The notes beneath the pieces are model-generated. The model searched no databases. It was not told the DNA's origin and saw only the letters and a program-made list of their open reading frames with translations. DNA of 64,000 bases from Chionoecetes opilio. Its lineage: Eukaryota; Arthropoda; Malacostraca; Decapoda; Majidae. The translations under genes and the position numbers were made by a program. Location of the stretch: the NCBI GenBank assembly GCA_016584305.1, contig JACEEZ010000341.1:52501-116500 (forward strand). Direction: 5' to 3'. Shown here piece after piece: positions 1-11,191 of this stretch. Numbering within the stretch: position 1 is the first letter of the stretch; each line of letters begins with the position of its first letter.

Positions 1-330
1 ATTAGTCTGTGGGCTACCGTAGACCCCCTTCCCCCCTAAGGCACAATTTGTAGTGATGTTTTTTCTATTAGCTGGGACCCTCAGCTATCAGAATCTGCCT
101 GTTTGCCATAAAGTTGGTGGTGGGTTGGGCCGCTATGGCCGTTACCACGGTAACGGATCAACAAATTATTGAAATTTTGGAAAATACCACATATTTGTAA
201 TTTAACACCATACAAACAATGGTAAGCATCTTACTATATGTATTTTGAGCTTCCCGTTTGATTGCAATAAAAAGTCTGAGTCATTAAAGGTTGCGGTCAT
301 GCCATAATATGACCGTTTCCATAGCAACGA
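1..330 (+). repeat. Left terminal inverted repeat of the 4.6-kb transposon
   Basis: This segment pairs with 4246-4583 in reverse complement. It holds two X-box-like imperfect palindromes, GTTACCACGGTAAC at 141-154 and GTTTCCATAGCAAC at 315-328. Both have counterparts at the equivalent places in the right repeat. The outer end lies at or before base 1. Confidence 0.75.
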
Positions 331-830
331 TAGGCTAAAAAAATTATATCTGAGGAAAAATGTAATATATCTTTAACTAAATCACACCAAACAAAAACAT
401 ATGTCCAATCAAATTAATGGCAAAGCAAGCGCAGCCTACATTAAATCCTCCTCCGCCTCTACCTCTTCAAAGCCAATTATATCTTACTTAATGATGTACA
501 CCTCGGTATCCAGATCATCGTCATCCTCGTCCTGGTCACCTGCATCCTGATCTAAAACTAGGTCCGTCAGTTCTTTGGCCAGCGTTTCTTCCTGGGTCCA
601 TTTGTATTCCAGTCTGGCACCTTGTAAATCCCAGCCATGACCTTGGTAGGGCTTTTGTAGTTCTGGGTAAGCAACATCCGCTTGGTTCCAGATGAGCGCT
701 TGCTAGTTCACTCGTGCCACATGTATCTGCAAGGAGGATCTGCAGAGAGGAATCAAGCTAAGATCTATGCCACTGTCACTGGATAGCAGCTGGTTCCGTG
801 GTGTGTAACGTGTCAATAACATTGTATACC

Positions 831-3800
831 TCAGCTTGTTGATGTCCTTGATCCCAGACCTTGCCCCATACAAGAGACAAGTGAATGCCTCCAGATCGTC
901 AAACTGTCCTTGAGTAGGAGTAGAACGTGGGCCAAACTTGTGAAGACAGGAATGTACTCGGGGTTGTTTTTCAGCAAACGCAGAGGTCCCACCTTACTTT
1001 TACGCACGAAGGTGCGAATAAGATGAACAACAATCAAGGGTTGGTACAAAGTAATATACCAGTAATATACAATATGTTTGTTTACCTGCAGATAGCCAGC
1101 ACGTGCATGCCGAGTGCAGCTCCACCGATGAAACGCTGCTAAATTACGGCTAAATCCAATGATTCCAGGACCATGCCCACTTGCATGACGGTTGTATGTC
1201 TGCTCTATTGTTATGTCCACAGCATTTCGAGAGTTGAGAACATCAGGCCGATTCACACTCATTCCATTCTTCTGAAGAAGCTCCATCGCGCCTGGATGTG
1301 TGTGTGTGTGGAAGGTTGAGAAGAATATTCAAGTACACTGATGTATACCTTGCATAGTTTGGCTTTTCTTGACTGAAGAAGAGAGGGTACATTTCATGCA
1401 GACAGGCCATGTGTAGGGTGAGGTCGTTTGCCTTGGTAACCCTCAGGAAACGCATAAGGAGCCATGCCTTATCCATGTAGCCAATCCAGAACTGTGCAGT
1501 TTTCTCCTTTTCTCCAGTGCGCATCTTCGCCCTGTATTAATCATACTTCTGCATCCATTCCTTCCATATGGGTTTGTTCTTGACAGTGGACACATTCTCC
1601 TTGCTTGGTGTTTTGGCCATATTGGACATCAATTTCGTTTCCTCCTCACCAATGACCAGACCTTCTTCATCCTGAAAGGAAGCCAACAGCAGCCGCTCCA
1701 GAGCTTCAACGGATATTCTGATGACATACCTCGACCGATTGTAGTGTTTCCCATTCATGACCTTTTCGATTGACCCACTTGCACAGACTGCAGATTGAAC
1801 TACAACTTCCTCAAATCCGCTTCCTTTCATGTACTTTCTTATGAAACCTATGAATGCACATGCCATATGGAATGCTCCATGTCGAATAATGACATTGTGG
1901 AATCGATCTGGATATGTCCACAAGATTTCGTAGGCCTTCTTGGCAACAGCAAGATCGAATGTGATAATTGTGTAAGCCTGTCCAACAGCAGCAGACGCTT
2001 CCTGTGAGGTCTTTAACACATGAATCACGGTTGCATTGTCAGTGATAGGAGCATTTACTGGAGGCATGTATTCCACAGTTGTTTTTCTGTCGTCACTTTT
2101 CTCTCCAGTAAGCGAGATCCAACCTCCCCAACTTGGTACTGTTTGTTCAAGTGCCATTGGTAGAGCTCTTCACAGCACCCACATTATGTCACATTCTTTG
2201 ATATCAAAAATATAATCTGTTGTTTGTTGAGGCTTTACAGAGGTTCAAAAGCTGTACTACAGAGGTTCTAATCTACAGAGAACTCTACAGAGTTCAGCAT
2301 GTTTCTTGGCATAGCATGGTTCCATAACTAGAACATCTCTGTCCCCGATCTCTTCTTTGTTCTAGCAGTGGCAAGTACGTGCTCAGATTTATCACTTGGC
2401 TGACCGATGACTGTTTCTTGAATCACAAGCCCATGGGTTGAGTGTGTCGTTCCAGCGCCAGATGCAGTTTCTTCATTAAGGTCGAAGTTGTCCCAGCAGA
2501 AATGTAGCACTTCGTTGTCTTGCGTCTTGATGCCTGGTGGAATAGGACTATCATGGTCTTTGATGGCCATATGGATTGCAGTGAGGATTTCTAGTAGCCT
2601 TGAATGTGATTCACATTGGCCAAACCTGTTTAGTAGCCTCACTATGCCTGCTCTCCCTGTCAAGTGCCAGACCGACATTCAAGAAGTATGTTGTTAGATG
2701 TCATCCATTTGCCTTTTGTCACAGCATATATTATGTCATGGCCAATAGATAATACTCAACGTGTGTTATCAGCAGACATTGCATTCATCCTCTTGCCAAC
2801 AAGAAGTGCAGAAAGGAAATTGGAAAGGTGCTCCGGTGGAAAGTCCCATTCCTTGAGTTCATTGTCTGGCGGGTGTGGCCATGGAAAATCAGAAGCCTCT
2901 CTGTTGGCAGCTATTATGGTTCATCACAAGAACATGGGAGATTCTTCCAAACGCCTGCTTTCTGATGCAGCAGTCTGAAATGCAATTTCCACTGCTTGAC
3001 ATGATTGAACATGTGTTGAATAGATTTCAACAGTGCGGTAATTTGGTTGCCAGAACTTAACTTTGTCGCCAAATGTTCTTCGAATTTTGTCCTTGAGTTT
3101 GTCGGTTTTGTAGTTTGGATTGTAGTGTTCTGGATATTTTTGCTGCATAAAAAGCAAATATTTCTCCTTCAGCATACCAAGTCGCTCCACATTGGAATTA
3201 TTGATGATACTCGCATTGATGTAATCTGATATGTACTCAAATGCAGCTGCATGGGCGACGTTTCTGTCCTTGGCATCTTCATATCCACGAACTTGTGTTG
3301 AATTCCGCTCATCCTTATGTGTGAATAGCCTATAACAGGAGCGATGATAGTATGCCTCTCTTGCTACAAGATCAGTCTCATTCACCTTTCACCTACCTAT
3401 GACATCGTTTGCATGTCATAATCAGGGATGGTTAGGGCTTTCTCCTTTAACAGATTACTGGCTGATGATGTTTCGCACTTGGTAAGGGTTTCTTCTTTCC
3501 CTTTTCTCTTTTTCCTTAGCTTGTTGCAAAACAGACATTGATCATTCGGTAGCAGTATACTTGAATAACCTGACACACGTCTCCTTTTCAAATGATGGTG
3601 TGACAAACCATCAGTGTCATTTGTTGCCTCACGTTTCAATAGTTTGGAAACATTTGTGAATTTCTGATAACATAATCTGTGATATCCATGCACATGGTTC
3701 AGGTATTCATCAGGAATATCCTTTATGATGTGGCCATGTGTCTCAAAATCTAATCCGTGCTTCTTGCGAATATTACATGCATCTTTGATCTTTCCATAAA

Positions 3801-3912
3801 TTGTCTCTGTTAGAGGTGTGACTTTTGAAGTCTCTTTTGTGTTACAGCAATGTATGATGCACGTCACTACAACATCTCTTTTGGTTTTCAGCTTCCTTTT
3901 CTTGGCCACCAC
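831..3912 (-). pseudogene. Broken gene of a widespread uncharacterised metazoan protein family (putative transposase)
   Basis: Reading from 3912 down, consecutive frames are open at 3912-3397, 3385-2924, 2678-2328, 2157-1537, 1524-1243 and 1286-831. The N-terminal part has paired Cys/His motifs such as HGYHRLCYQKF, CLFC and YYHRSCYRLF, suggesting zinc fingers. The middle has FCWDNFDLNEET and GTTHSTHGLVIQ. Then come TIITFDLAVAKKAYEILW, IIRHGAFHMACAFIG and NGKHYNRSRY, and finally TIEQTYNRHASG and GIIGFSRNLAAFHRW. I recognise this motif order from many animal proteins annotated only as uncharacterised. Acidic residues in WDNFD and TFDLA could belong to an RNase H-like catalytic core, but that is inference. 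One frameshift sits in a short CA run near 1297-1310. Minus-strand CTGCAG/GTAAAC near 1086-1090 resembles a splice donor, so a late intron is possible. Location inside TIRs argues that the family is transposon-borne. Confidence 0.65.
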
Positions 3913-4245
3913 TTCAAGGGTGCTTCATCTGCCATATCTTCCACCAAATGTCATCTGTTCCCTTGGCTGCAATATCTGAAATGATGAATTATGTAAACTT
4001 TAGTGACAAAAATAACATAAAGGGAAATTTTCACTTATCTCAGTCTATAATTATTTGTACCTCAAGTTAACTTATGAATTTATGGCAGTCACACCCACCA
4101 CCAATTTAATAGCAAACAGGCAGATTATGATAGCTAAGCGTCCTAGGTAACAGAACAACTCCATTTAAGATTGTTCAGACACATGTTTTATATATTTTAT
4201 TGATTTGTTAAAAATTATTTCACAAATATCAACTATTTTAACATA

Positions 4246-4583
4246 CCGTTTCCATAGAAACGGCCATTTGTTTACATGATCGAGACCTGAAATGACTCTG
4301 ATTTTGATTGCAATCAAACGGGCAGCTCAAAATACATACAATGAGATTTTTACAATGTGTTTTCATGCTGTTATATTACAGATATAGACCCCTCTTGACA
4401 TTTTCTAAAATTCTGAAATTTCTTGATCCGTTACCATTGTAACGGCCCTAGCGGCCACACCCACCACCAACTTCAAATCCAACAAGCAGATTCTGATAGC
4501 TGAGGGTTCTAGCTAACGGAAAAACATCATTTAAAATTGTGCCTAAGGGGGGTGATCTTTTCGGTTTCTGGCCCATGGACTAA
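4246..4583 (-). repeat. Right terminal inverted repeat of the 4.6-kb transposon
   Basis: Reverse complement of 1-330. It contains the counterpart palindromes GTTTCCATAGAAAC at 4248-4261 and GTTACCATTGTAAC at 4430-4443. A further partial copy of the terminal ~100 bases lies just inside, at about 4083-4180 in the same orientation, so this end carries one and a half copies of the repeat. Confidence 0.75.
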
Positions 4584-6536
4584 AGAAAATAAAGATGCCA
4601 CACCCAGCCTTCATATTTCCCCCTTGCCTCTCATCCTCTCAGGTTGTATTTACTGGCCTTCCTCCGTCCTTCTATTCACAGCATATTGATATATAGGAGT
4701 TAGGGATATGTGAGTGGCGTCCTGCTAGAAGGGCTTCATTACCACTTGTATCACTCTGTAATTATTGTGTGATTACCTTTATTAGTGAGCAGCTAAAGGA
4801 CGTCGGCGGCAGCAGCTTAATTAATATAGCGGGGTTTACTTGACCTCTCGGTGAAGGTCATATATTGAAAATTATAATAGTAGAGGCGGCCTCCACCCTG
4901 CACTCCGCCTGAAGAAAATAATTGTATATAGTGTTGGACTGTCTTTACTTAAGTTTCGTCTTTTCATTAGTCCTTGCCCGGTACCCCTTCCTGTCTAGCG
5001 CCGCCCTTTCTGTGGGCCTAAATACAGGAACACGCGATCGGATTTTCTTCTTTAAAACCTCAGATCGTAGTTTTGAAAGTGTTTGGGGAGTCGTCGTCCG
5101 TGTCCCCTGACGAGCTTTGTTTTATATGTTATTATTTTTTCTTTCTTCCTGGACGCGGCGCGATGTACGAGGCAGGTGCACACGCTGCGAGTGTGAATAC
5201 ATTAAAGGCGCCATTAATTAAGATGCAAAACGACAAGGAATAAACATGAGGCGGCGCGTGACACGAACAAATATTTTTTTTGTAATGATTAAAATAATAT
5301 AATTGCTCAGCAGTAGTAGTGATAGTGGTAGTTGCACTAGTCTTAGTAGTATTACTAGTAGCTGTTGTTGTTGTAGTAGTTGAGGAAGCAACAGTAGGAG
5401 TAAAAGATTATTAAACCATCTTCACCGCCACCACCACCACCACCACCACCACCACCACCGTATACTACTACTATAAATAGTTATACTATTACTTTCACTT
5501 GTGTAATGTACAAAAATAATTATTCTACTACTTCCGCTACTACTATTGATACCCAAGACAACATCACCATCGCCAACAACACCTTTCCCATTAGCAGTAG
5601 GAACTTTCTTATTCCTTCTTCCTCTGTCCTCTGACGCAACGAATGGCCAAGCAAGATAACTTTATCGTTAACTCTACATCTGACCTCCAGACTGAAGCGT
5701 AACGATGGTTGGGACACGCACTTTAATAAAGTTATTTGTTTTGCTATGTTATCTATGGGAGCAAAATTCATAGTGGCGTTTCTCAATTTAAACAATAAGA
5801 GAAAACATCTTACATGGCTTAAAATTAATGTGACAAGAGTGCAATATAAACAGATAATATGCATGTGTATCGTCGCATTAAGATAGATATAATGCGTGAG
5901 TCAAGTGTGTGAGGAAAGTCGGTAAATATTTAGAGATTCACATAAGGAAAATCTGCAATCAATAAGGAAATATATGATCACGTAATAAACCTAAGACAGA
6001 TCATATTTCTGGAGGAAAATAAAATATATCTATCCTTAATCGTGTGATTGAGATGATGTGCATGTAGCTTTATCTTCCAATACTTACGTCAAGATGTAGA
6101 AAATAGACTTGATGACGTTGTCTACAAAAACAAAAAAAAGTGTGATAAAAATTAAACAGCTTCAACAAATTAAGGATATATAACCAGGACAATTCGCATT
6201 TAAAGGAAATCAACAAGGAAATCAGTTATCTTGATAACAATGTTCAGGAAAATGGCGATAATTATGAACTCATAAACATATTCTTCAAGGGGAAATTATG
6301 ACCATTAACCATATCTATAGATTGACGATTATAGGCAAAAAATAGTAGAAGATATATTTTTAGTATAGAAAGTGTATGTGAGTTAGATTTAATGATCTTA
6401 ATTACTCCTTTAATGCCTGGTAAAAGGCTTATCAAAGGAAGCTTGTAAAAGTGTTTCCTGTAAAACCCTTTCATAAGTCTTTAAAATTGAAGACATCAAT
6501 TTTCTAGATGCAAAGATTACTGAAATGCTGGCTGTG

Positions 6537-6540
<4 letters not shown>
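4584..6540. other. Intergenic DNA, no gene recognised
   Basis: AT-rich non-coding sequence. The only structured part is a (CAC)n run at 5428-5459 preceded by GTAGTAGT-type trinucleotides. Open frames at 4922-5110 and 5520-5864 lack recognisable motifs and look like chance ORFs. Confidence 0.5.
5428..5459 (+). repeat. (CAC)n microsatellite
   Basis: About ten uninterrupted CAC triplets. Confidence 0.95.
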
Positions 6541-6842
<302 letters not shown>

Positions 6843-7820
6843 CATTTGTTTTATCTAATGTTTTTCATAGGTTAGCATTGATAGCATTAGCATAGCATAT
6901 AGCATAGCAGATATCGTACAGCCTTTTCTTTATTACGTCTGAAATAATAACGTCTCAACGGGGAAAGAAATATCAATCCGCAGTTCCCAGTCTTCCATGG
7001 TAAAGGGTTGACACCACACACGGGTGTCTGAGGTCTGAGTGACGTGTGGAGACCTGACACACCATAGCTGAAGCCACACTTTGTAGCGTCGTGTCAATAC
7101 TAAACACTGCTTCGCCGCAATCATTCGCCTCCATCTCCTTGGTCTTGGGGCGTGTATTGGAAAGGCGTCTCATTCAGGGGCTCAGGATCGACTGTGATAC
7201 TCGGATTACCAGTTTTCCTTTTTCAGGTTTCCTAAGGTACACACACTTATCCAATGAACCAAAATAGGAGACGAACGCTGGGTACGTATTGCAACGGCAG
7301 CCTCAGCCTCAGCTTTTTTGCATTGGATAAAAGTGGCGAACGTAACTCAACAATAATTCTATCTTGATTTAAATGTAACTTTTCTATGAATCTGAGGCTG
7401 GATAAGTATAACCGTATCTCGATGCATTCAACTCTGTTTATTAAGAGTTCCTATAACTGTGTATCTAAGCATAGTCTTACATTATACAGTATTCTGAGCC
7501 TTTAAGATGGAATATTTTAGCCACCAGACTCCACACGTCTCGACCGCAACACATGAATTTGATTTCACGCTTGCACCATTACTCTGTTCCCTAATGAATC
7601 AGTTTTCGACGTTGAGAAGTATATCCAATGCATCCCCCACAGCGACGCTCTTAGGCACGGTGTAGGGCCCAAGGGGACACGGAACTGCATTGCGGGCCTG
7701 TGTGCTTAAGGCCCGTTGGCACTGACAATATATCGGCAGATTTCAACCGATTTTATCCCCGGCAGACAAATCGCGGCAGAAATCGACCGGAAAAAAGAAG
7801 ACCGATCGCTCGATCTTTTT
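6843..7820. other. Intergenic DNA, no gene recognised
   Basis: No coding signal recognised. A small inverted pair (TATCCAATG near 7248, CATTGGATA near 7318) brackets ~80 bases. From about 7690 the sequence has the look of the outer end of a MITE, but no matching end was found. Confidence 0.4.
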
Positions 7821-7824
7821 CTGC

Positions 7825-8565
7825 GGGTGTGAGGGTACAGGAGATCCGCCCTGCCGGTTGGTCCAGCGCATGCATATAGCTCTGTTTTATAAACAAACAG
7901 ATGACGCGTTATATTTGGTCCTGACAGCGCATCATGCAAGATGGATTCTTACAATATAACGCCGACATTCGATCAAAAATGGCTGAATTTAAAGGTAGGA
8001 TGGACATAATTATAATTCACTACACATTAGTCACTGGGAAGCCTTACCCAGGTTTGACAGCAAATGAAGTACGTGTAGTAAGGAATTTACGTGTATGAAT
8101 TACGTGTAGTAAGGAATAAGGTACGTGTGGTAAGAATGGATCACTAAGAACATTTAGTATATTATTGGGTATATGTACGTATACTGTATACAGCAAAAGG
8201 TTGAAAAGTAACCCAAAATTTGGCTTTAAATTCGTGGAAATTGAGGTAGTGTCTTCTGTCACTCCAGGATAATATGGAATACGCTATAAAATGCACAATA
8301 ACTTAATATGCTGATTTATAAATGGTGAACAGCTTCGTCTTGTACCTATATTGTGCCCTGTTTTAATAAGACTCCAAATTTACTCCAAAATATATAAAAA
8401 CTGTAGTGTACTACGGATCTTCCATAACGGTCGGGTTATTTGGTCCGAGTGACAGCCCGTGTCGTCTGTTTGTTTACATGCACCGAGTTTTGCGCATGCA
8501 CTATACCAACCGGCACGGCAGATCTTCTGTACCGTCACACCGGTTTTCGGGATAATTCTTCTTGG
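7825..8565. repeat. Diverged inverted repeat, possible MITE remnant
   Basis: The segment at about 7825-7925 and the reverse complement of about 8435-8565 share GGTGTGA(G/C)GGTACAG, GATC(C/T)GCC, TGCCGGTTGGT, GCATGC, AAACAAACAGA(T/C)GAC and TTGGTCC in the same order. Roughly 500 bases of unrelated AT-rich sequence lie between the arms. No target duplication or coding region could be identified. Confidence 0.5.
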
Positions 8566-8965
8566 AGAAGGCGCGCCAAATGTAAAAAACGCAGAAGCCA
8601 GCACCACCCTCTTCCCCACTCACCCATCCCTCCTTTCTACTCATTCTCATCTTTATTCTGTCCATCTCCCTAATGCAAGAGTTAACCAGTATCTTCACTC
8701 TTTCATCCCCTTCACTGGTAAAATCTGAAACTCTCTTTCTGTTTCTATTTTTCCTCCTTTCTACGACTTAAATCTTTTCAAGAGAGGAGTAACAAGACAC
8801 CTCCCGAACTAAATTGGCCCACCCCCCTTCTGTACAGTGGAAGACAGAGAAGTTGGCGGTGTACTGCGACCGCCAGCATGTTTACCCACTTTACTAAGAA
8901 CAATTATGTTTCTTACATACACTGTACCTAGTAATTGTGGGTTTGTTGGTTTTAATTATCTTGTT

Positions 8966-9095
8966 GGGGCTGGATGTTCGAACGTTCGTAACTTTCCGCC
9001 TCTAAGATCATCTTAGAGTGTTCATAGTGGCCATCTTAGATCTTGGACTGCGAACACCACAAAAATGTATTTTCAAAGGATCGTCCGAATGTTCT
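8966..9095 (+). repeat. Left TIR of the 8.15-kb unit
   Basis: Matches the reverse complement of about 16985-17118. It includes the palindrome CGAACGTTCG and a CTAAGATCATCTTAG palindrome. Confidence 0.8.
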
Positions 9096-9294
9096 TAGCT
9101 CACGATGATGCGATCTTCCAGTCCGTTCCGTTCCGACCATGAGGAATGGAACTCAGCTGACTGTTGCTTGGCCAATCAGAGGAAAGATTTCATCAACCTT
9201 TGAGATTGTTAGCCAATCATAATGCAGTTAGAATGTAAACAAATATCATCCCTCCTCAAGGGAAATATCTGAAGACTGAAGACGTATGTTCACT

Positions 9295-9408
9295 AATAAC
9301 CTCCTGGCGCGTCCCCACACAACAAATTACAAACTTATAACCTCAATATAACCTGAACTGGTAAAATTTTATTTATTTCCTGCCCTTAGGTCTCGCTAGG
9401 AGGTTATT
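9295..9408. repeat. Short inverted repeat AATAACCTCCT / AGGAGGTTATT
   Basis: Perfect 11-bp arms at 9295-9305 and 9398-9408 enclose ~90 AT-rich bases. It could be a tiny MITE or a chance palindrome. Confidence 0.35.
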
Positions 9409-9888
9409 GGTAGGGTTAGATAAGGTTATAATGAGGTTAGGTTAGTATTATTTTGGGGGGTCATTTAGGACTTTAAGTGGGGTAAGGGGATACTAAAGGG
9501 GGTAACTCTCCCACTTTATAAATACGTTTTAGAGGTATCGGAAGGGATTTGTGAAGGTCTGGGGAGAAAAAAACACTAATAAGGGCGGGCAAGGATTATA
9601 ATTTTACCGTTTTAGCCAGGGCGAATAATTATATATGATTTGAAGGATTAATAGCTGCCACTTACACCCAATTAGTAAAATTTCGGTAGTGGGCTGTCAA
9701 CGATTTCGAGGCCGAAACTTAATTTTCCTGAATCATTTTAATGTGTATTGAATGAATATGGCACTCGTTTTTGTCGGAAATATTTTTTTGTTTACAGGTA
9801 TGGGGGGATGTATGCCCCGCAAACCTGGCACTGCTTCGCACTGCCATATTATTGATATTTTTTTTCTTTTTCTTGATATCATATGTTA

Positions 9889-10193
9889 CTAAACCAAACC
9901 CCACCTCTAACCTAACCTAACCTAGTCTGATTTAACCAAACTTAGACGACTAAACCAAACCCCACCTCTAACCTAACCTAACCGAGTCTGATTTAACCAA
10001 ACGTAGACGACTAAACCAAACCCCACCTCTAACCTAACCTAACCTAGTCTGATTTAACCAAACTTAGACGACTAAACCAAACCCCACCACTAACCTATCC
10101 TAACCTAGTCTGATTTAACCAAACTTAAACGACTAAGCCAAACCCCACCTCTAACCTAAACTAACCTAATCTAATTTAACCTAACTTAACCGT
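9889..10193 (+). repeat. 61-bp minisatellite, about five copies, containing CCTAA telomere-like motifs
   Basis: Copies begin at 9889, 9950, 10011, 10072 and 10133 with CTAA(A/G)CCAAACCCCACC. Each unit includes AACCTAACCTAACCTA, i.e. three CCTAA units (reverse complement of the arthropod telomere repeat TTAGG), followed by GTCTGATTTAACCAAAC. Copies differ by a few substitutions. Confidence 0.95.
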
Positions 10194-10535
10194 TTATGGC
10201 TGAAATAATGGTAGATTTTGGGTAGTACGTACATGTAACGCCATTATTATTCAATTGCACCATGGGAAATGGGGTTCAAAATACTCAGAATGAAGAAATC
10301 TACACGATGATGTAGGTAAGAATCCTAGGACTTTTGAAAGCCTACTACCAAACTAATATCCACTCATATTAGGGTGGGTATTATTAATGGGATACATTAT
10401 CCAAGTAACTAGACAATACCTGGAACTGTCGCCGATAGGAATTCTCGCCGACGCCCCAATTTTTTTCGTCAGCGAATGTTCCTATTTTAGTCGTGTTTCT
10501 GAATTCAGGGATTAAATACCAGCAATAGCCTGAAC

Positions 10536-10585
10536 AGTTAGGTTAGGTTAGGTTGGCTAGCTGACTATATGTCTAGGTTAGGTTA
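10536..10585 (+). repeat. Short TTAGG-type interstitial motif
   Basis: GTTAGGTTAGGTTAGGTTGG and, shortly after, TCTAGGTTAGGTTAG give the TTAGG repeat on the plus strand, opposite in orientation to the CCTAA-containing array ending at 10193. Similar AGGTTA variants lie at 9400-9450. Confidence 0.8.
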
Positions 10586-10831
10586 GTGAATGAGCGGGGG
10601 TGATTTCCTTCCAGCTCAGCACCGAAATAATACCGACTTGACCTATTACAGTAGATGGGTTAGATTGAAATGAAAGCCTGCATTCTACTGATTTTTATGT
10701 GCTTTAACCCCACAATGTTAGTGGTCGTGAACTTGCCTACAATAACATCTCACTACCCCAGCTTCCATCATTGAACCATGCATTCATTACTTTCGCTTTA
10801 CTCACATACCATCTCTTAGAGTTGGAGTAGA

Positions 10832-10893
10832 GTGTACCTACTCTTCTCAGACATCCTTGCCCACCAATCACACATTCCTTTATCCTCTACAAT
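10832..10893 (+). repeat. First part of a ~125-bp tandemly duplicated unit, cut by the hAT insertion
   Basis: GTGTACCTACTCTTCTCAGA and the following 35 bases recur exactly at 15724-15785. The copy stops at TCTACAAT where the hAT element begins and resumes at TCTACATA (15653) beyond the element. Confidence 0.9.
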
Positions 10894-10965
10894 AATTCAG
10901 AGGTTCTCAAACTTCACTGGACGGCGGCGCACTAGATTATATCTTGGACTTCGGCGGCGCAGCAG

Positions 10966-11144
<179 letters not shown>

Positions 11145-11191
11145 TATACAGGAATGGACATAAGGAAATAATGTGTAAATAAACTACTATG

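Larger units (their letters stand above)
1..4583 (-). mobile_element. Unclassified DNA transposon with ~330-bp TIRs
   Basis: The first ~330 bases and the reverse complement of 4246-4583 match along their length: outermost TTAGTC(C/T), then CTCAGCTATCAGAATCTGC, GGTGGTGGGT, CGTTAC...GTAACGGATCAA, TATGTATTTTGAGC and CCGTTTGATTGCAAT. This defines terminal inverted repeats of an element about 4.6 kb long. The interior carries a minus-strand coding region (831-3912) broken into at least five pieces. The left terminus coincides with the window edge, so the true boundary and the target duplication cannot be read. The superfamily is not assigned. The broken ORF and diverged TIRs (about 75-80% by eye) indicate an old, inactive copy. 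Confidence 0.75.

Noticed and set aside
5520..5864. 114-codon minus-strand frame with a hydrophobic start
   Set aside because: No recognisable family, no splice or start context, and length is within chance expectation for this composition.
7245..7332. Inverted TATCCAATG/CATTGGATA pair
   Set aside because: Arms of about 10 bases around ~80 bases with no target duplication; too weak to call an element.
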